Assembly (NCBI GenBank): GCA_040616305.1
Contig: CP159918.1
Coordinates: 1,054,001-1,118,000, forward strand
Direction: 5' to 3'
DNA: 64,000 nucleotides
DNA from: UBA1876 sp003446665
GTDB lineage: Bacteria; Synergistota; Synergistia; Synergistales; Thermovirgaceae
Program-made: the position numbers and the translations under genes
Notes under the pieces: generated by a model
The model's database searches: none
Told to the model about the DNA's origin: nothing
What the model saw: the letters and a program-made list of their open reading frames with translations, nothing else
Shown here: positions 27,066 to 35,590 of the stretch, piece by piece
How positions within the stretch are numbered: position 1 is the stretch's first letter
Layout of the letters: each line of letters starts with the position of its first letter

Positions 27066-28484
27066 CTATTGGGGTGTTTTGGCTTCCTCAGCTGCTTCCT
27101 TTTCGGACATTCGGGGTTTCAGATATTTTTCAATATAGGCATCACGTACACGTTTGAGTTCTGACAGTGGAATGCCTTTCAACAGATCCCATCCCTTTTC
27201 CAGCGTTTCTTCGATTGAGCGGTTTTCGTATTCGCCCTGGCGAACATAGGTATCTTCGAACTCATCGGAGAAAGCGGCGAAAGCCTTATCCTCTTCGGTA
27301 AGTGCCCCTTCTCCGAGGATCGTAGCCAGTTCCTTGGCTTCCTTTCCCCTTGCGTAAGCGGCGAAAAGCTGGTTCATGAGGTCGGCATGATCCTCGCGGG
27401 TCTTTCCTTCGCCTATCCCCTTGTCTTTAAGTCTTGACAAGGAGGGCAGCACGTCGACTGGTGGATATATGCCTTTCCTGTGTAATGTCCTGCTCAGAAT
27501 AATCTGGCCTTCCGTAATATAGCCTGTCAAGTCTGGAATGGGGTGTGTCTTGTCGTCTTCGGGCATCGTCAAAATGGGAAACTGAGTTATGGAACCTTTC
27601 TTGCCTTTCAGGCGTCCTGCCCTCTCGTACATAGTGGCAAGGTCAGTGTACAGATATCCGGGATAGCCGCGCCGTCCCGGAACCTCTTTCCTGGCTGCGG
27701 AAATTTCCCTCAACGCCTCGCAATAATTTGTAAGGTCCGTCAAAATTACCAGGACCTGGTAATCATGCTCGAACGCGAGGTACTCAGCGCAAGTCAAGGC
27801 TAGTCGCGGCGTTGTTATACGTTCTATGGCAGGGTCGTCGGCCAGATTGACGAACATGACGGTTCTTTCGATCGCCCCGGTTTTCCGGAAATCTTCCATG
27901 AAAAAGGATGCCTCTTCAAAAGTGATTCCCATTGCCGCGAATACCACAGCAAAATCCTCTTTGCCTCCAAGCACTGTCGCCTGTCTTGCAACCTGTGCGG
28001 CAATCCTGTTATGGGGCATGCCGCTTCCGGAAAAAATCGGAAGTTTCTGTCCTCTTACCATGGGATTCATCCCGTCTATTGTCGAAATACCGGTCTGTAT
28101 AAATTCCGACGGGTAGTCCCTGGAATAAGGGTTGATTGGATATCCGTTGATATCCAGCATTTTGTCGGGGATTATGGAAGTTCCGCCGTCAATGGGGTCT
28201 CCCCTCCCGTTGAAAATGCGACCCAATATATCCTTGCTGACGGGTAGCCTGAGCACCTTGCCCGTAAATCTTACTTTAGTACTTGCGACATCTATTCCGG
28301 ATGTGCCTTCGAAGATCTGTACAAGAGCCCGGTCCGTAGAGATCTCAAGGACCCTTCCACGGCGTTTTTCCCCGTCTGCAAGCTCGATTTCAACCAGTTC
28401 GTCGTACCTGACACCTTCAACTTTCTCAACTACTATCAATGGACCGGAAAGGTCCGTTATGGTTCTGTACTCTCTAGGCAACAT
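27066..28484 (-). CDS. atpB: V-type ATP synthase subunit B
   Basis: About 472 residues. Non-catalytic nucleotide-binding subunit of V1. SGSGMPHNRIAAQVARQA is the family block that replaces a full Walker A, and NLADDPAIERITTPRLALT and PGRRGYPGYLYTDLATMYERAGR are also typical. ATG 28484 has GGGAG 8 bases upstream and overlaps the subunit A stop. Confidence 0.97.
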   Translation of the reverse strand: MLPREYRTITDLSGPLIVVEKVEGVRYDELVEIELADGEKRRGRVLEISTDRALVQIFEGTSGIDVASTKVRFTGKVLRLPVSKDILGRIFNGRGDPIDGGTSIIPDKMLDINGYPINPYSRDYPSEFIQTGISTIDGMNPMVRGQKLPIFSGSGMPHNRIAAQVARQATVLGGKEDFAVVFAAMGITFEEASFFMEDFRKTGAIERTVMFVNLADDPAIERITTPRLALTCAEYLAFEHDYQVLVILTDLTNYCEALREISAARKEVPGRRGYPGYLYTDLATMYERAGRLKGKKGSITQFPILTMPEDDKTHPIPDLTGYITEGQIILSRTLHRKGIYPPVDVLPSLSRLKDKGIGEGKTREDHADLMNQLFAAYARGKEAKELATILGEGALTEEDKAFAAFSDEFEDTYVRQGEYENRSIEETLEKGWDLLKGIPLSELKRVRDAYIEKYLKPRMSEKEAAEEAKTPQ

Positions 28485-30261
28485 CACCGATGCTCCCCTC
28501 GGGCAGTAGTTTGTTAACCTGCTGTTTCATTTCGGGTTCAAGGGCGTCGATGCTTTCCAGATCGCCTTCGCTGAGGTAGCGCATTCGAGCTATCTTTTCC
28601 CTGACCTCAAGCCTAAGAATGTCGTTTAGCATCGCTCCCCTTTTGAGGGCATCCATGCATAAATCGTGAAAAACCATAATGATACGTAGCATTTTTGTCT
28701 GTTTATCCATGGAAGCGTAGGTATCTACTTCATGAAAGGCATTCTGGTGCAGGAAGTCCTCCCGTATAGATTTTGCGGTTTCAAGTATCATCCGCTCTTC
28801 CTTCGAAAGTGCGTCGATCCCTACAAGCCTTACAATCTCCCGGAGGCGGTCTTCTTCTTCAAGAATTCCCATCGCTCGGGTTCTCGTCACGCTCCACTCA
28901 CCGTCGTATATGTTATCCCAATATTCGTTAAGGTTCTCCGTATAAAGCGAGTAACTCTGAAGCCAGTCGATTGCGGGGAAATGCCTTTGATAGGCGAGGT
29001 TTGCGTCGAGTCCCCAGAAGACTTTAGTTACTCGGAGTGTATTCTGACTTACCGGTTCCGAAAGGTCTCCTCCCGGGGGAGATACGGCACCTATGGCGCT
29101 TACGGAACCTTCTCTCTCGTCGTTACCGAGGCAAATAGCCCTTCCTGCTCTTTCATAGAATGAAGCGAGCCTTGTGCCGAGGTAGGCCGGATAACCTTCC
29201 TCGCCGGGCATTTCCTCCAGACGCCCCGAAATTTCGCGCAGCGCCTCTGCCCAGCGACTCGTCGAGTCTGCCATAAGTGCTACGGAGTAACCCATGTCCC
29301 TGTAGTATTCGGCCATGGTGATTCCGGTGTATATACTGGCTTCTCTGGCCGCGACGGGCATGTTAGAGGTGTTTGCGATCAGTACCGTTCTTTTCATGAG
29401 AGGATGACCGGAACGGGGATCTTCCAGCTCGGGGAATTCAAGCAACACATCGGTCATTTCGTTCCCACGTTCTCCACATCCTACGTAAACTACGATTTCC
29501 GCGTCGGCCCACTTGGCCAGCTGGTGCTGTATAACCGTCTTGCCCGATCCAAACGGCCCCGGGACACAGGCTGCTCCGCCCCGCGTCATTGGGAAGAAGG
29601 TATCGATTACTCTCTGCCCTGTAGTCAACGGGACGTTTGGAGGCAGACGACGCGAAACGGGCCTTGGAGCCCTTACAGGCCATCTCTGCATCATACTGAC
29701 TTCTACTTCAACGTCCCCGTCTTCGATTAAAGCAATCGTTTCCTCTACAGTAAATTCGCCGGATTTGATTTCCTTAAGCGTCCCCTTGACGTTTGGTGGA
29801 ACCATTATTCTGTGTTCCACCAGTACCGTCTCCTGTACCGTGCCTAGAATGTCGCCGCCAGAAACTTTTGCCCCCTTTTCAAGCCTGGGCTCGAATTCCC
29901 ATTTCTTTTTTCTATCCAGCGCAGGAACGTCAATGCCGCGCGAGATGAAGGGGCTTTCGGCAGCCTTTTCTATGAGGTTCAAAGGCCTTTGCACTCCGTC
30001 GAAAAACTGTTCGATGAGACCGGGCCCAAGTTCGACGCTTAGCGGAGCTCCTGTTCCAATTACCGGCTCCCCTGGTAATAGGCCGGATGTTTCCTCATAA
30101 ACCTGTATCGAGGCTGTGTCACCCTTGAGTTCGATCACTTCACCCACCAGCCCTATTTCTCCGACTCGTACAACATCATACATGGAGGCCCCACCCATAC
30201 CTTTTGCAACTACCAGAGGACCTGAAATTTTTAAAATTGTTCCTTTAATGTTTTTAACCAT
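28474..30261 (-). CDS. atpA: V-type ATP synthase subunit A (catalytic)
   Basis: About 595 residues. Catalytic subunit with the P-loop GPFGSGKTVIQHQ, the long non-homologous insertion of about 90 residues before it, VYVGCGERGNEMTDVL, and MADSTSRWAEALREISGRL. It hydrolyses (or makes) ATP in the A3B3 head. ATG 30261 lies 5 bases after AGGTGG; a GTG three codons earlier is less likely. Confidence 0.97.
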   Translation of the reverse strand: MVKNIKGTILKISGPLVVAKGMGGASMYDVVRVGEIGLVGEVIELKGDTASIQVYEETSGLLPGEPVIGTGAPLSVELGPGLIEQFFDGVQRPLNLIEKAAESPFISRGIDVPALDRKKKWEFEPRLEKGAKVSGGDILGTVQETVLVEHRIMVPPNVKGTLKEIKSGEFTVEETIALIEDGDVEVEVSMMQRWPVRAPRPVSRRLPPNVPLTTGQRVIDTFFPMTRGGAACVPGPFGSGKTVIQHQLAKWADAEIVVYVGCGERGNEMTDVLLEFPELEDPRSGHPLMKRTVLIANTSNMPVAAREASIYTGITMAEYYRDMGYSVALMADSTSRWAEALREISGRLEEMPGEEGYPAYLGTRLASFYERAGRAICLGNDEREGSVSAIGAVSPPGGDLSEPVSQNTLRVTKVFWGLDANLAYQRHFPAIDWLQSYSLYTENLNEYWDNIYDGEWSVTRTRAMGILEEEDRLREIVRLVGIDALSKEERMILETAKSIREDFLHQNAFHEVDTYASMDKQTKMLRIIMVFHDLCMDALKRGAMLNDILRLEVREKIARMRYLSEGDLESIDALEPEMKQQVNKLLPEGSIGDVA

Positions 30262-30312
30262 GGCCACCACCTGTTGAGTTCCTGAATTTGTAGTCCTTTA
30301 CGTCGTTTTCCC

Positions 30313-30654
30313 TTATTCCACCGAAAATATATCCATTCCGACTGCACGTTCCACGCTTGCGCGGATCGATTCCACTCCGATCCCTGTAGAGCCTTGCACA
30401 CCTGGTACCGGAAGAATGCTCACAGGGTAACTTTCATTCAGTTCCCTTATGAACTCTTGTTGAGTCTCGTACAACCTGTCCACCATAAAAACTACGGCGT
30501 ATCGTTCCTGCAATAACTGTTTCAAGAGGTTGCGAAGTTGTTCTTCCTCCCCTTGCTCCATGAAAAACGGGTCAATGCCCACAGCCTGAAAAGGCAGTAT
30601 GCTTTCGTAATCCCCAACCGCCGCCATCTTCAGCTTACCGGGATTACTGGACAT
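30313..30654 (-). CDS. atpF: V-type ATP synthase subunit F
   Basis: 113 residues with the Rossmann-like fold of subunit F (NtpG-like), which caps the D shaft and affects coupling. The ILPFQAVGIDPFF and RYAVVFMVDRLYE stretches and the C-terminal VERAVGMD helix fit. It overlaps subunit C by 11 bases and precedes subunit A, the usual order. Confidence 0.92.
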   Translation of the reverse strand: MSSNPGKLKMAAVGDYESILPFQAVGIDPFFMEQGEEEQLRNLLKQLLQERYAVVFMVDRLYETQQEFIRELNESYPVSILPVPGVQGSTGIGVESIRASVERAVGMDIFSVE

Positions 30655-31657
30655 TTCTGAGAAGCCTCCTTAGTGATTCCTTGTCCACTCCATTGGCAAT
30701 TCCGACGAGAATTATCCGCACGTTCTTACTTTCGATTTCTTTGGACCACAGATAGGTCAAGATGTTTTCCGGAGCGAAAGTACTGTACCTGTAAGGTCTC
30801 AGAACACCCGTAATATAGTCGTCCAGTGCTTTTTCAATATCACTGACAAGGTCGTCGACATTCCCTGTTTCGGGCACTCCTTCGAAAACCCTTGACACGT
30901 CCGCAAAACCTAGGATCCGATTCCATCCCTCAATGGGTTCTGACAGGAGAGAAAGAACCTTCTCTTTTGAAATCCACCCACCATCGTGCAGGAACTCTAT
31001 TGCCCGGCCTGCGTCCATACCTGTTCGTCTCAGGCGTAGGATATTTCGTACATTTTCGGAATCGATTTTTGCGCGCGCCCAGGCTTCCACGCCCTTGTAC
31101 CCCACTTTTTGGACAAGCTGACGCATTGCAAGAAATAAATGAGAATCCAGTAGCGTCTCTACGGAGAGAATGTCATGAGTCTGTTCCCAGAGCATCAGAC
31201 TTTCGGGAACTGCACGATGCAGGCCGAAGGGCAAAAGACGATAATCCTCGCTTTCTACCGCTAGAATGAGGTCGTCGACGGGAACGTTTCCCAACTTTGT
31301 CAGTAGGTCCGTTCTTTTCTTTGAGCCCCTTTGTTTCAGTATTTGCCCCTTGATAAGCACCTTTACGTTATGGATATCGTAGGGTAGTCTGCATAATTGG
31401 GACAATTCCTTATCAGGCGTAAAGTGATCTACTTCGTCATAGGCTTCCTGCAACTCCATGGAAATGGCATATTCAAAATTCTGGGTGCCCTTATCATCGG
31501 AAAGCCACTTCGCGTAATGAGTCTCGCCAAGAGTTTTTATTGCGTCTTTAAAATCATCGCTTTCGAGTAGCCTTTGAAATAAGGATTTGCCCAGTATACG
31601 TAACTCCATGGCTCGCAGTCTCGAAACCGCATAGCCGTATCCTGTTTCTAGGGTCAT
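30644..31657 (-). CDS. atpC: V-type ATP synthase subunit C
   Basis: 337 residues, all-helical. Funnel-shaped d/C subunit that joins the central shaft to the membrane ring. The opening GYGYAVSRLRAMELRIL and the repeated ENVRNILRLRR and SKNVRIILVGIANG blocks are typical of the NtpC/AhaC family. It lies between subunits E and F. Confidence 0.94.
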   Translation of the reverse strand: MTLETGYGYAVSRLRAMELRILGKSLFQRLLESDDFKDAIKTLGETHYAKWLSDDKGTQNFEYAISMELQEAYDEVDHFTPDKELSQLCRLPYDIHNVKVLIKGQILKQRGSKKRTDLLTKLGNVPVDDLILAVESEDYRLLPFGLHRAVPESLMLWEQTHDILSVETLLDSHLFLAMRQLVQKVGYKGVEAWARAKIDSENVRNILRLRRTGMDAGRAIEFLHDGGWISKEKVLSLLSEPIEGWNRILGFADVSRVFEGVPETGNVDDLVSDIEKALDDYITGVLRPYRYSTFAPENILTYLWSKEIESKNVRIILVGIANGVDKESLRRLLRNVQ

Positions 31658-31678
31658 TTACCGAGATCCTCCAGTTTT

Positions 31679-32260
31679 CTAATCGGAAAAGAGGCTTTTG
31701 ACAATTTCCGCCTCAAGCTCCTCGCGAAGGTTGTCGAGCAAAACACCAAAGGTACAGTTTATGTCTACGTCTCCCACGCGATAGATGAATCCACCCTTTG
31801 CGGGCAAGGATTCTTTTGAAAGTTCAATGTCTGTTTTGTTTTCCTCGTTGAACTTCTTGAGCCATTCTTTTGTTATCAACTTCTCTTCCTTGCCTGGGAT
31901 CACTGTCCCTTTACCTTCACTTGAAGCCTTCTTGAGAAGTTTCTTGATGAATTGCTCGTATTCGGAATCTTCCATCTTCTGGAATTTCTCTAAAACTGAA
32001 TCGAAAACCTGGTCTATAAGTTTCCTCCGCGCTCCCAGTTTCATTTTCTGAACGTCAAGGCGTGCAACGATTTTCCTTCTCTCAAATATTTCGGGTTTTT
32101 CTTTTTCAAGTTTTCGGTCGTATTCTTCTTGTGTTTTCTTTATTTCCTCTTGAGCCTTTTCTCGGATTTCCTTGGCCTGTTTTTCGGCCTTTTCGAGTAT
32201 TTTATCAGCCTCGTTCTTCGCGTCTGTTTCTATCCTTTTTTTTATGTCAGCTAAAGCCAT
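31679..32260 (-). CDS. atpE: V-type ATP synthase subunit E
   Basis: 193 residues. A long charged N-terminal helix (about 1-85) pairs with the H/G-like subunit as peripheral stalk, followed by a globular domain ending in a DINCTFGVLLDNLREELE-like block typical of subunit E. It holds the A3B3 head against rotation. Confidence 0.94.
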   Translation of the reverse strand: MALADIKKRIETDAKNEADKILEKAEKQAKEIREKAQEEIKKTQEEYDRKLEKEKPEIFERRKIVARLDVQKMKLGARRKLIDQVFDSVLEKFQKMEDSEYEQFIKKLLKKASSEGKGTVIPGKEEKLITKEWLKKFNEENKTDIELSKESLPAKGGFIYRVGDVDINCTFGVLLDNLREELEAEIVKSLFSD

Positions 32261-32286
32261 GCTTGCAACACTCCCCGCTGCCTGGC

Positions 32287-32763
32287 CTAAAAACTGATGC
32301 TGTTAAGCAGGATGATACTCATCAGGAGTGCCAGGACGGCATAGGTTTCGACCATGGCCGGTAGAATAACGGCCTTGCCGGTTTCTTCGGGTCTTTTCGA
32401 AATGAGCTGTATACAGGCGGCTGAAGTTTTACCTTGCGCAATGCCCGAATAGTAGCCGGCTATTGCTATGGGCAAGCAGGCGAACATTACGCCGAGTCCC
32501 TGCCAAACATTAACGGAAACGGGCTCGCCGCCTATGATACCAACTTTAAGAATGGCGAAAAACGCCGTCAGCAGTCCATAGATACCCTGAGTACCGGGAA
32601 GCGCCTGCAGCAGAAGGACAAGCCCGAACTTTCCCGGGTCCTCCGTCATGATCCCTGCTCCTGCTTCTCCAGCGATGCCAACACCGATTGCTGAACCTGA
32701 ACCTGCAAAACCTGCGGCAAGGGCCGCGCCAAGAACCGCCAACATAATTCCAAGAAGTTCCAT
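32287..32763 (-). CDS. atpK: V-type ATP synthase subunit K (rotor ring), sodium-type ligands present
   Basis: 158 residues with four membrane helices, a duplicated hairpin. The second and fourth helices carry LPGTQG (Leu55, Thr58, Gln59), IAQGK (Gln110) and MVETYA (Glu139). These match the ligands of the sodium-binding pocket of Enterococcus hirae NtpK (Leu61, Thr64, Gln65, Gln110, Glu139). This suggests Na+ rather than H+ coupling, a reasoned inference. One carboxylate per four-helix unit, as in NtpK. Confidence 0.96.
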   Translation of the reverse strand: MELLGIMLAVLGAALAAGFAGSGSAIGVGIAGEAGAGIMTEDPGKFGLVLLLQALPGTQGIYGLLTAFFAILKVGIIGGEPVSVNVWQGLGVMFACLPIAIAGYYSGIAQGKTSAACIQLISKRPEETGKAVILPAMVETYAVLALLMSIILLNSISF

Positions 32764-32853
32764 ATCAGATTACACTCCTCTCAAAAATGCTGAATCCGTA
32801 AATAGCAATGTTTATTTAACTATTGTTGGTTGTGTGAACCTTGTTCATTTGCC

Positions 32854-34878
32854 TTATCGCGTATTTTCGGCCTCAGCCGTTTGTACCTGTACATATTTCG
32901 TGTCATAAGCAAGAGGTTCGAAGGCTCTCCCTCCGCCACTGTAGAATTTGCTGAAAAATTCCACATACTGGAGACGCAGGGAATGTATGAACGCGCCGAG
33001 GGTATTTACTGCGATGCTGAACACGTGGCCGCCCAGAAAAACGAGGACGGCCAGAACCACCCCTATAAAGGGGATACCGATCACAAGACCTGTAAGCGTA
33101 TTGATGATCATCGCAACGGCAGATGTTGCAAGTCCGAGAGCAAGAAGCCTGCTGTAACTCAGTATGTCGCCTAGGTAAGATGTAATATTGTAAAGACTCA
33201 GGATACCCGAAAGAACCTTGCTTACGATTCCCGATTTTTCCCTTCCCTGGGTAGTTACGAGAAGTACGACACCCAAAAGTGACAAGACCTTTCCTGCAAA
33301 TCCCGCTACCTGCCCAAGAAATCCCGCAGAAAAACCGCCAAAAATCAACAGTCCTGTTATGAGCGCAATCCATCCTCCCTGGTCACCGAAGGCCGCAATA
33401 TAGTTGCCTTTACGGAGATTTTCCCACATGGCGAGGAAAAGACCGAAAATCACTTGTATCACGCCAAGGGCCAGGGAAATTCCAAGGAAATTCAGCGGGT
33501 TTTCCATAGGTTGAAGCAGCACGACGCTGTTTTTTAAACTTCTCAAAAAAGCCAATGACCCGAAAGCGTCTATCATGTTCCCTAGCCAGCTCCCGGTAAT
33601 TGCGCCAAAAAATATGGTCGAAACCGAGCCGAGAAACAGGAGGTTGAAGAAGTTTCTCTTGTCTCCGGTAATCTTGTACCGTGAGAAAAGCCACAGGATG
33701 AGCATGGAGAGAACTAGCCCGTATCCTCCGTCGCCAAGACACATCCCCAGAAAGACAAACATGAAGGGTGCCATGGGCACCGTCGGGTCCATTCCTCCAT
33801 AGGAAGGAAGTCCGTAAAGCCGTGTAAGCGGTTCGAAAGGAAGAGCCCATTTCGGATTTTCGAGCATTGTGGGAGGGTCGTCCCCCGCTGCTGGGTCAGG
33901 GTCTTCCAGAGCCACCTCTATCAAGTCTTCGTAACGTTTCAGGGTATTTTTGAAGATCTCCAGGGCATTTTCCGGAACCCAAAGCTTTATTATAGATACT
34001 TTGCGGGTTGTCTGGCCTTGAAGGAGAGCGTCGTAACGCTTGCGAAGTATCTCATGGTAATCGAAAAGACGCTGAATTGTCGGAACCCACTGTGCGGACA
34101 ATCCTTTTGCAAGTTCTTTCAGGTTCGTTTCTTCCTCAAGAAGCTTTTTCCGTTCTTCCGCGAGCAGTTTTTTTGCATCTTCCACGGTCCCCTCAAGGTC
34201 TTTCGGAAAATCTACACGCGATAGAGTGACCGAAGAAGCGGCCTCAACCACATCTGAGGACACGGACTTATCGAAAATCATGACGACCGGAACCTGCACA
34301 GCCTTTTCGCCGGTGAAACCAAAGAAAAGCTCCCCCCGGTCACCAGAGGCATCCTCAAAAGCCGATTTCAGTTTTTCAGTCTGTTCTGTTGGAACATTTC
34401 CGAAAATAGAGGTTATGTTTTTAGTACCCTGAGAAATGAGCGACAAATCATAGGGAAATCCTTCCAGTGTTTCCAGTATGGACTGTTTTGCATCAAGATA
34501 GGACAGAGTAGCTCTCAATTCCACGAGCCTGCGTTCAATCTTCCTGGCTTGTTCGGCAATCTCGTTGATGTCGGTTTTTTTTAAAAGATCTTCCAGTTCC
34601 TTCAAAGTAACCGGTGGTTTATCGGAAAGAAGCCTTTCCAAAACACCACGGCTATCCTCATAGTAGGGCTCAAAAAACCGAAGAAGGAACCTGGCATCCG
34701 CGGATCTATCCTCGATCTCCTTCGTCTTGCGAGCTATCTGTTCCTTTCTCGGGTCAGAGCCCTGCTGTTCCAGAGACAGGACTTCACAGTTTGAGAGTCT
34801 TTGAAGTTCTGTAACTATGTCTTCGGTTACCGTTTGGTGAGCGTAAACCGTCGCCTTCTTAACTTTCAGGACCGCCAT
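32854..34878 (-). CDS. atpI: V-type ATP synthase subunit I (a-type stator)
   Basis: 674 residues. The N-terminal ~370 residues are cytoplasmic with coiled coils; the C-terminal half has about seven or eight membrane segments. MFVFLGMCLGDGGYGLVL and ILSYSRLLALGLATSAVAM are the conserved blocks, the latter holding the stator arginine facing the K ring, with HVFSIAVNTLGAFIHSLRLQYVEF near the end. It supplies the ion half-channels. Confidence 0.96.
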   Translation of the reverse strand: MAVLKVKKATVYAHQTVTEDIVTELQRLSNCEVLSLEQQGSDPRKEQIARKTKEIEDRSADARFLLRFFEPYYEDSRGVLERLLSDKPPVTLKELEDLLKKTDINEIAEQARKIERRLVELRATLSYLDAKQSILETLEGFPYDLSLISQGTKNITSIFGNVPTEQTEKLKSAFEDASGDRGELFFGFTGEKAVQVPVVMIFDKSVSSDVVEAASSVTLSRVDFPKDLEGTVEDAKKLLAEERKKLLEEETNLKELAKGLSAQWVPTIQRLFDYHEILRKRYDALLQGQTTRKVSIIKLWVPENALEIFKNTLKRYEDLIEVALEDPDPAAGDDPPTMLENPKWALPFEPLTRLYGLPSYGGMDPTVPMAPFMFVFLGMCLGDGGYGLVLSMLILWLFSRYKITGDKRNFFNLLFLGSVSTIFFGAITGSWLGNMIDAFGSLAFLRSLKNSVVLLQPMENPLNFLGISLALGVIQVIFGLFLAMWENLRKGNYIAAFGDQGGWIALITGLLIFGGFSAGFLGQVAGFAGKVLSLLGVVLLVTTQGREKSGIVSKVLSGILSLYNITSYLGDILSYSRLLALGLATSAVAMIINTLTGLVIGIPFIGVVLAVLVFLGGHVFSIAVNTLGAFIHSLRLQYVEFFSKFYSGGGRAFEPLAYDTKYVQVQTAEAENTR

Positions 34879-35191
34879 ACCTGTTTACCACCTCTTTTGC
34901 AACCCAGTCTGCCACATCGTTTATCCTATCCTGAAAGCGACGTACCATCTCCTCCGCTTCCTTTTCTCCCTTGGAAACGATACTTTCAGCCTCATCGGCT
35001 GCCTCTTTTTCCAGCTTTTCCAGAGTCTCCCGGTATTTACGGTGCATTTTTTGCTTCGATGTTTTCAGAGAGTTCTCTGCCTCCGCTCTGGCTTCTGCTA
35101 ACATTTGAGAGGCACGTGATTTGGCATCCTGGATTATTGACTCGGCTTCTTCTTCAGACTGCCGTATTTCTTCAGCAAGATCTTTTGCCAT
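34859..35191 (-). CDS. atpH: V-type ATP synthase subunit H/G-like peripheral stalk protein
   Basis: 110 residues, almost entirely charged heptad-like helix, as in AhaH/NtpF. It would form the peripheral stalk heterodimer with subunit E. First gene of the operon, overlapping subunit I by 20 bases. AAGGAGGTG lies 5 bases before the ATG. The sequence is low in specific motifs, so placement in the operon is important to the call. Confidence 0.85.
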   Translation of the reverse strand: MAKDLAEEIRQSEEEAESIIQDAKSRASQMLAEARAEAENSLKTSKQKMHRKYRETLEKLEKEAADEAESIVSKGEKEAEEMVRRFQDRINDVADWVAKEVVNRYGGPES

Positions 35192-35217
35192 CAGGGCACC
35201 TCCTTTCGGCGATGTCT

Positions 35218-35232
35218 ACCGTAACCTACGGT
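35218..35232. repeat. Inverted repeat in the V-ATPase 5' leader
   Basis: ACCGTA and TACGGT form a perfect 6-bp dyad with a 3-base centre, between the start point (about 35249) and the first ribosome site. It could be a small hairpin in the leader or a protein site. Confidence 0.45.
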
Positions 35233-35255
35233 GCTGTATCCAAAAAACCTTGGTC

Positions 35256-35284
35256 ATTCTAATACCGCCCTAAAATTGTGTCAA
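35256..35284 (-). promoter_or_regulatory. Sigma70-type promoter of the V-ATPase operon
   Basis: On the minus strand a consensus TTGACA (35284-35279), a 17-base spacer and TAGAAT (35261-35256). The predicted start is near 35249, about 58 bases before the subunit H ATG. The AT-rich region upstream to 35417 holds no gene. Confidence 0.85.
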
Positions 35285-35417
35285 TTTTAACAATATTTGC
35301 GAAGTTATATTTTTTTGCAAAAACGAGAAATCAGGTCGAATTGTCCTTTCTTAGTCGGGGCCGAAATAAGTAGAGGTACCTCTTATTGTTTCAAGATACC
35401 AGAAAAGAATAAAAAAA

Positions 35418-35493
35418 TGGAGCGGACAACGGGATTCGAACCCGCGACCCTCGGCTTGGGAAGCCGATGCTCTACCGGCTGAGCTATGTCCGC
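35418..35493 (-). tRNA. tRNA-Gly (CCC)
   Basis: 76 bases including an encoded CCA end. Acceptor GCGGACA pairs with TGTCCGC; D arm AGCTCAGCCGGTAGAGC; anticodon stem TCGGC/GCCGA with loop TTCCCAA, anticodon CCC; T arm GCGGGTTCGAATCCCGT. A T-run follows the CCA. Confidence 0.95.
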
Positions 35494-35506
35494 CCTCAAG
35501 TCGGAC

Positions 35507-35512
35507 ATTATA
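35507..35512 (-). promoter_or_regulatory. tRNA-Gly promoter -10 box
   Basis: Perfect TATAAT on the minus strand, 14 bases before the tRNA 5' end. The -35 is weak (CAAATT at 17 bases, TTGCAA at 20), so promoter strength is uncertain. The rest of the 35494-35590 gap shows no gene. Confidence 0.5.
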
Positions 35513-35590
35513 ATATCTGTCCAAGACCAAATTTGCAAGTTTTCTTACCGTTGCCTCTTGTTATTTATGGACAAAAGACGCAGATATACG

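Noticed and set aside
35494..35590. Small gene in the gap after the RlmD-type gene
   Set aside because: Only a tRNA promoter box is seen; short plus-strand frames overlap the tRNA and rlmD and have no motif.
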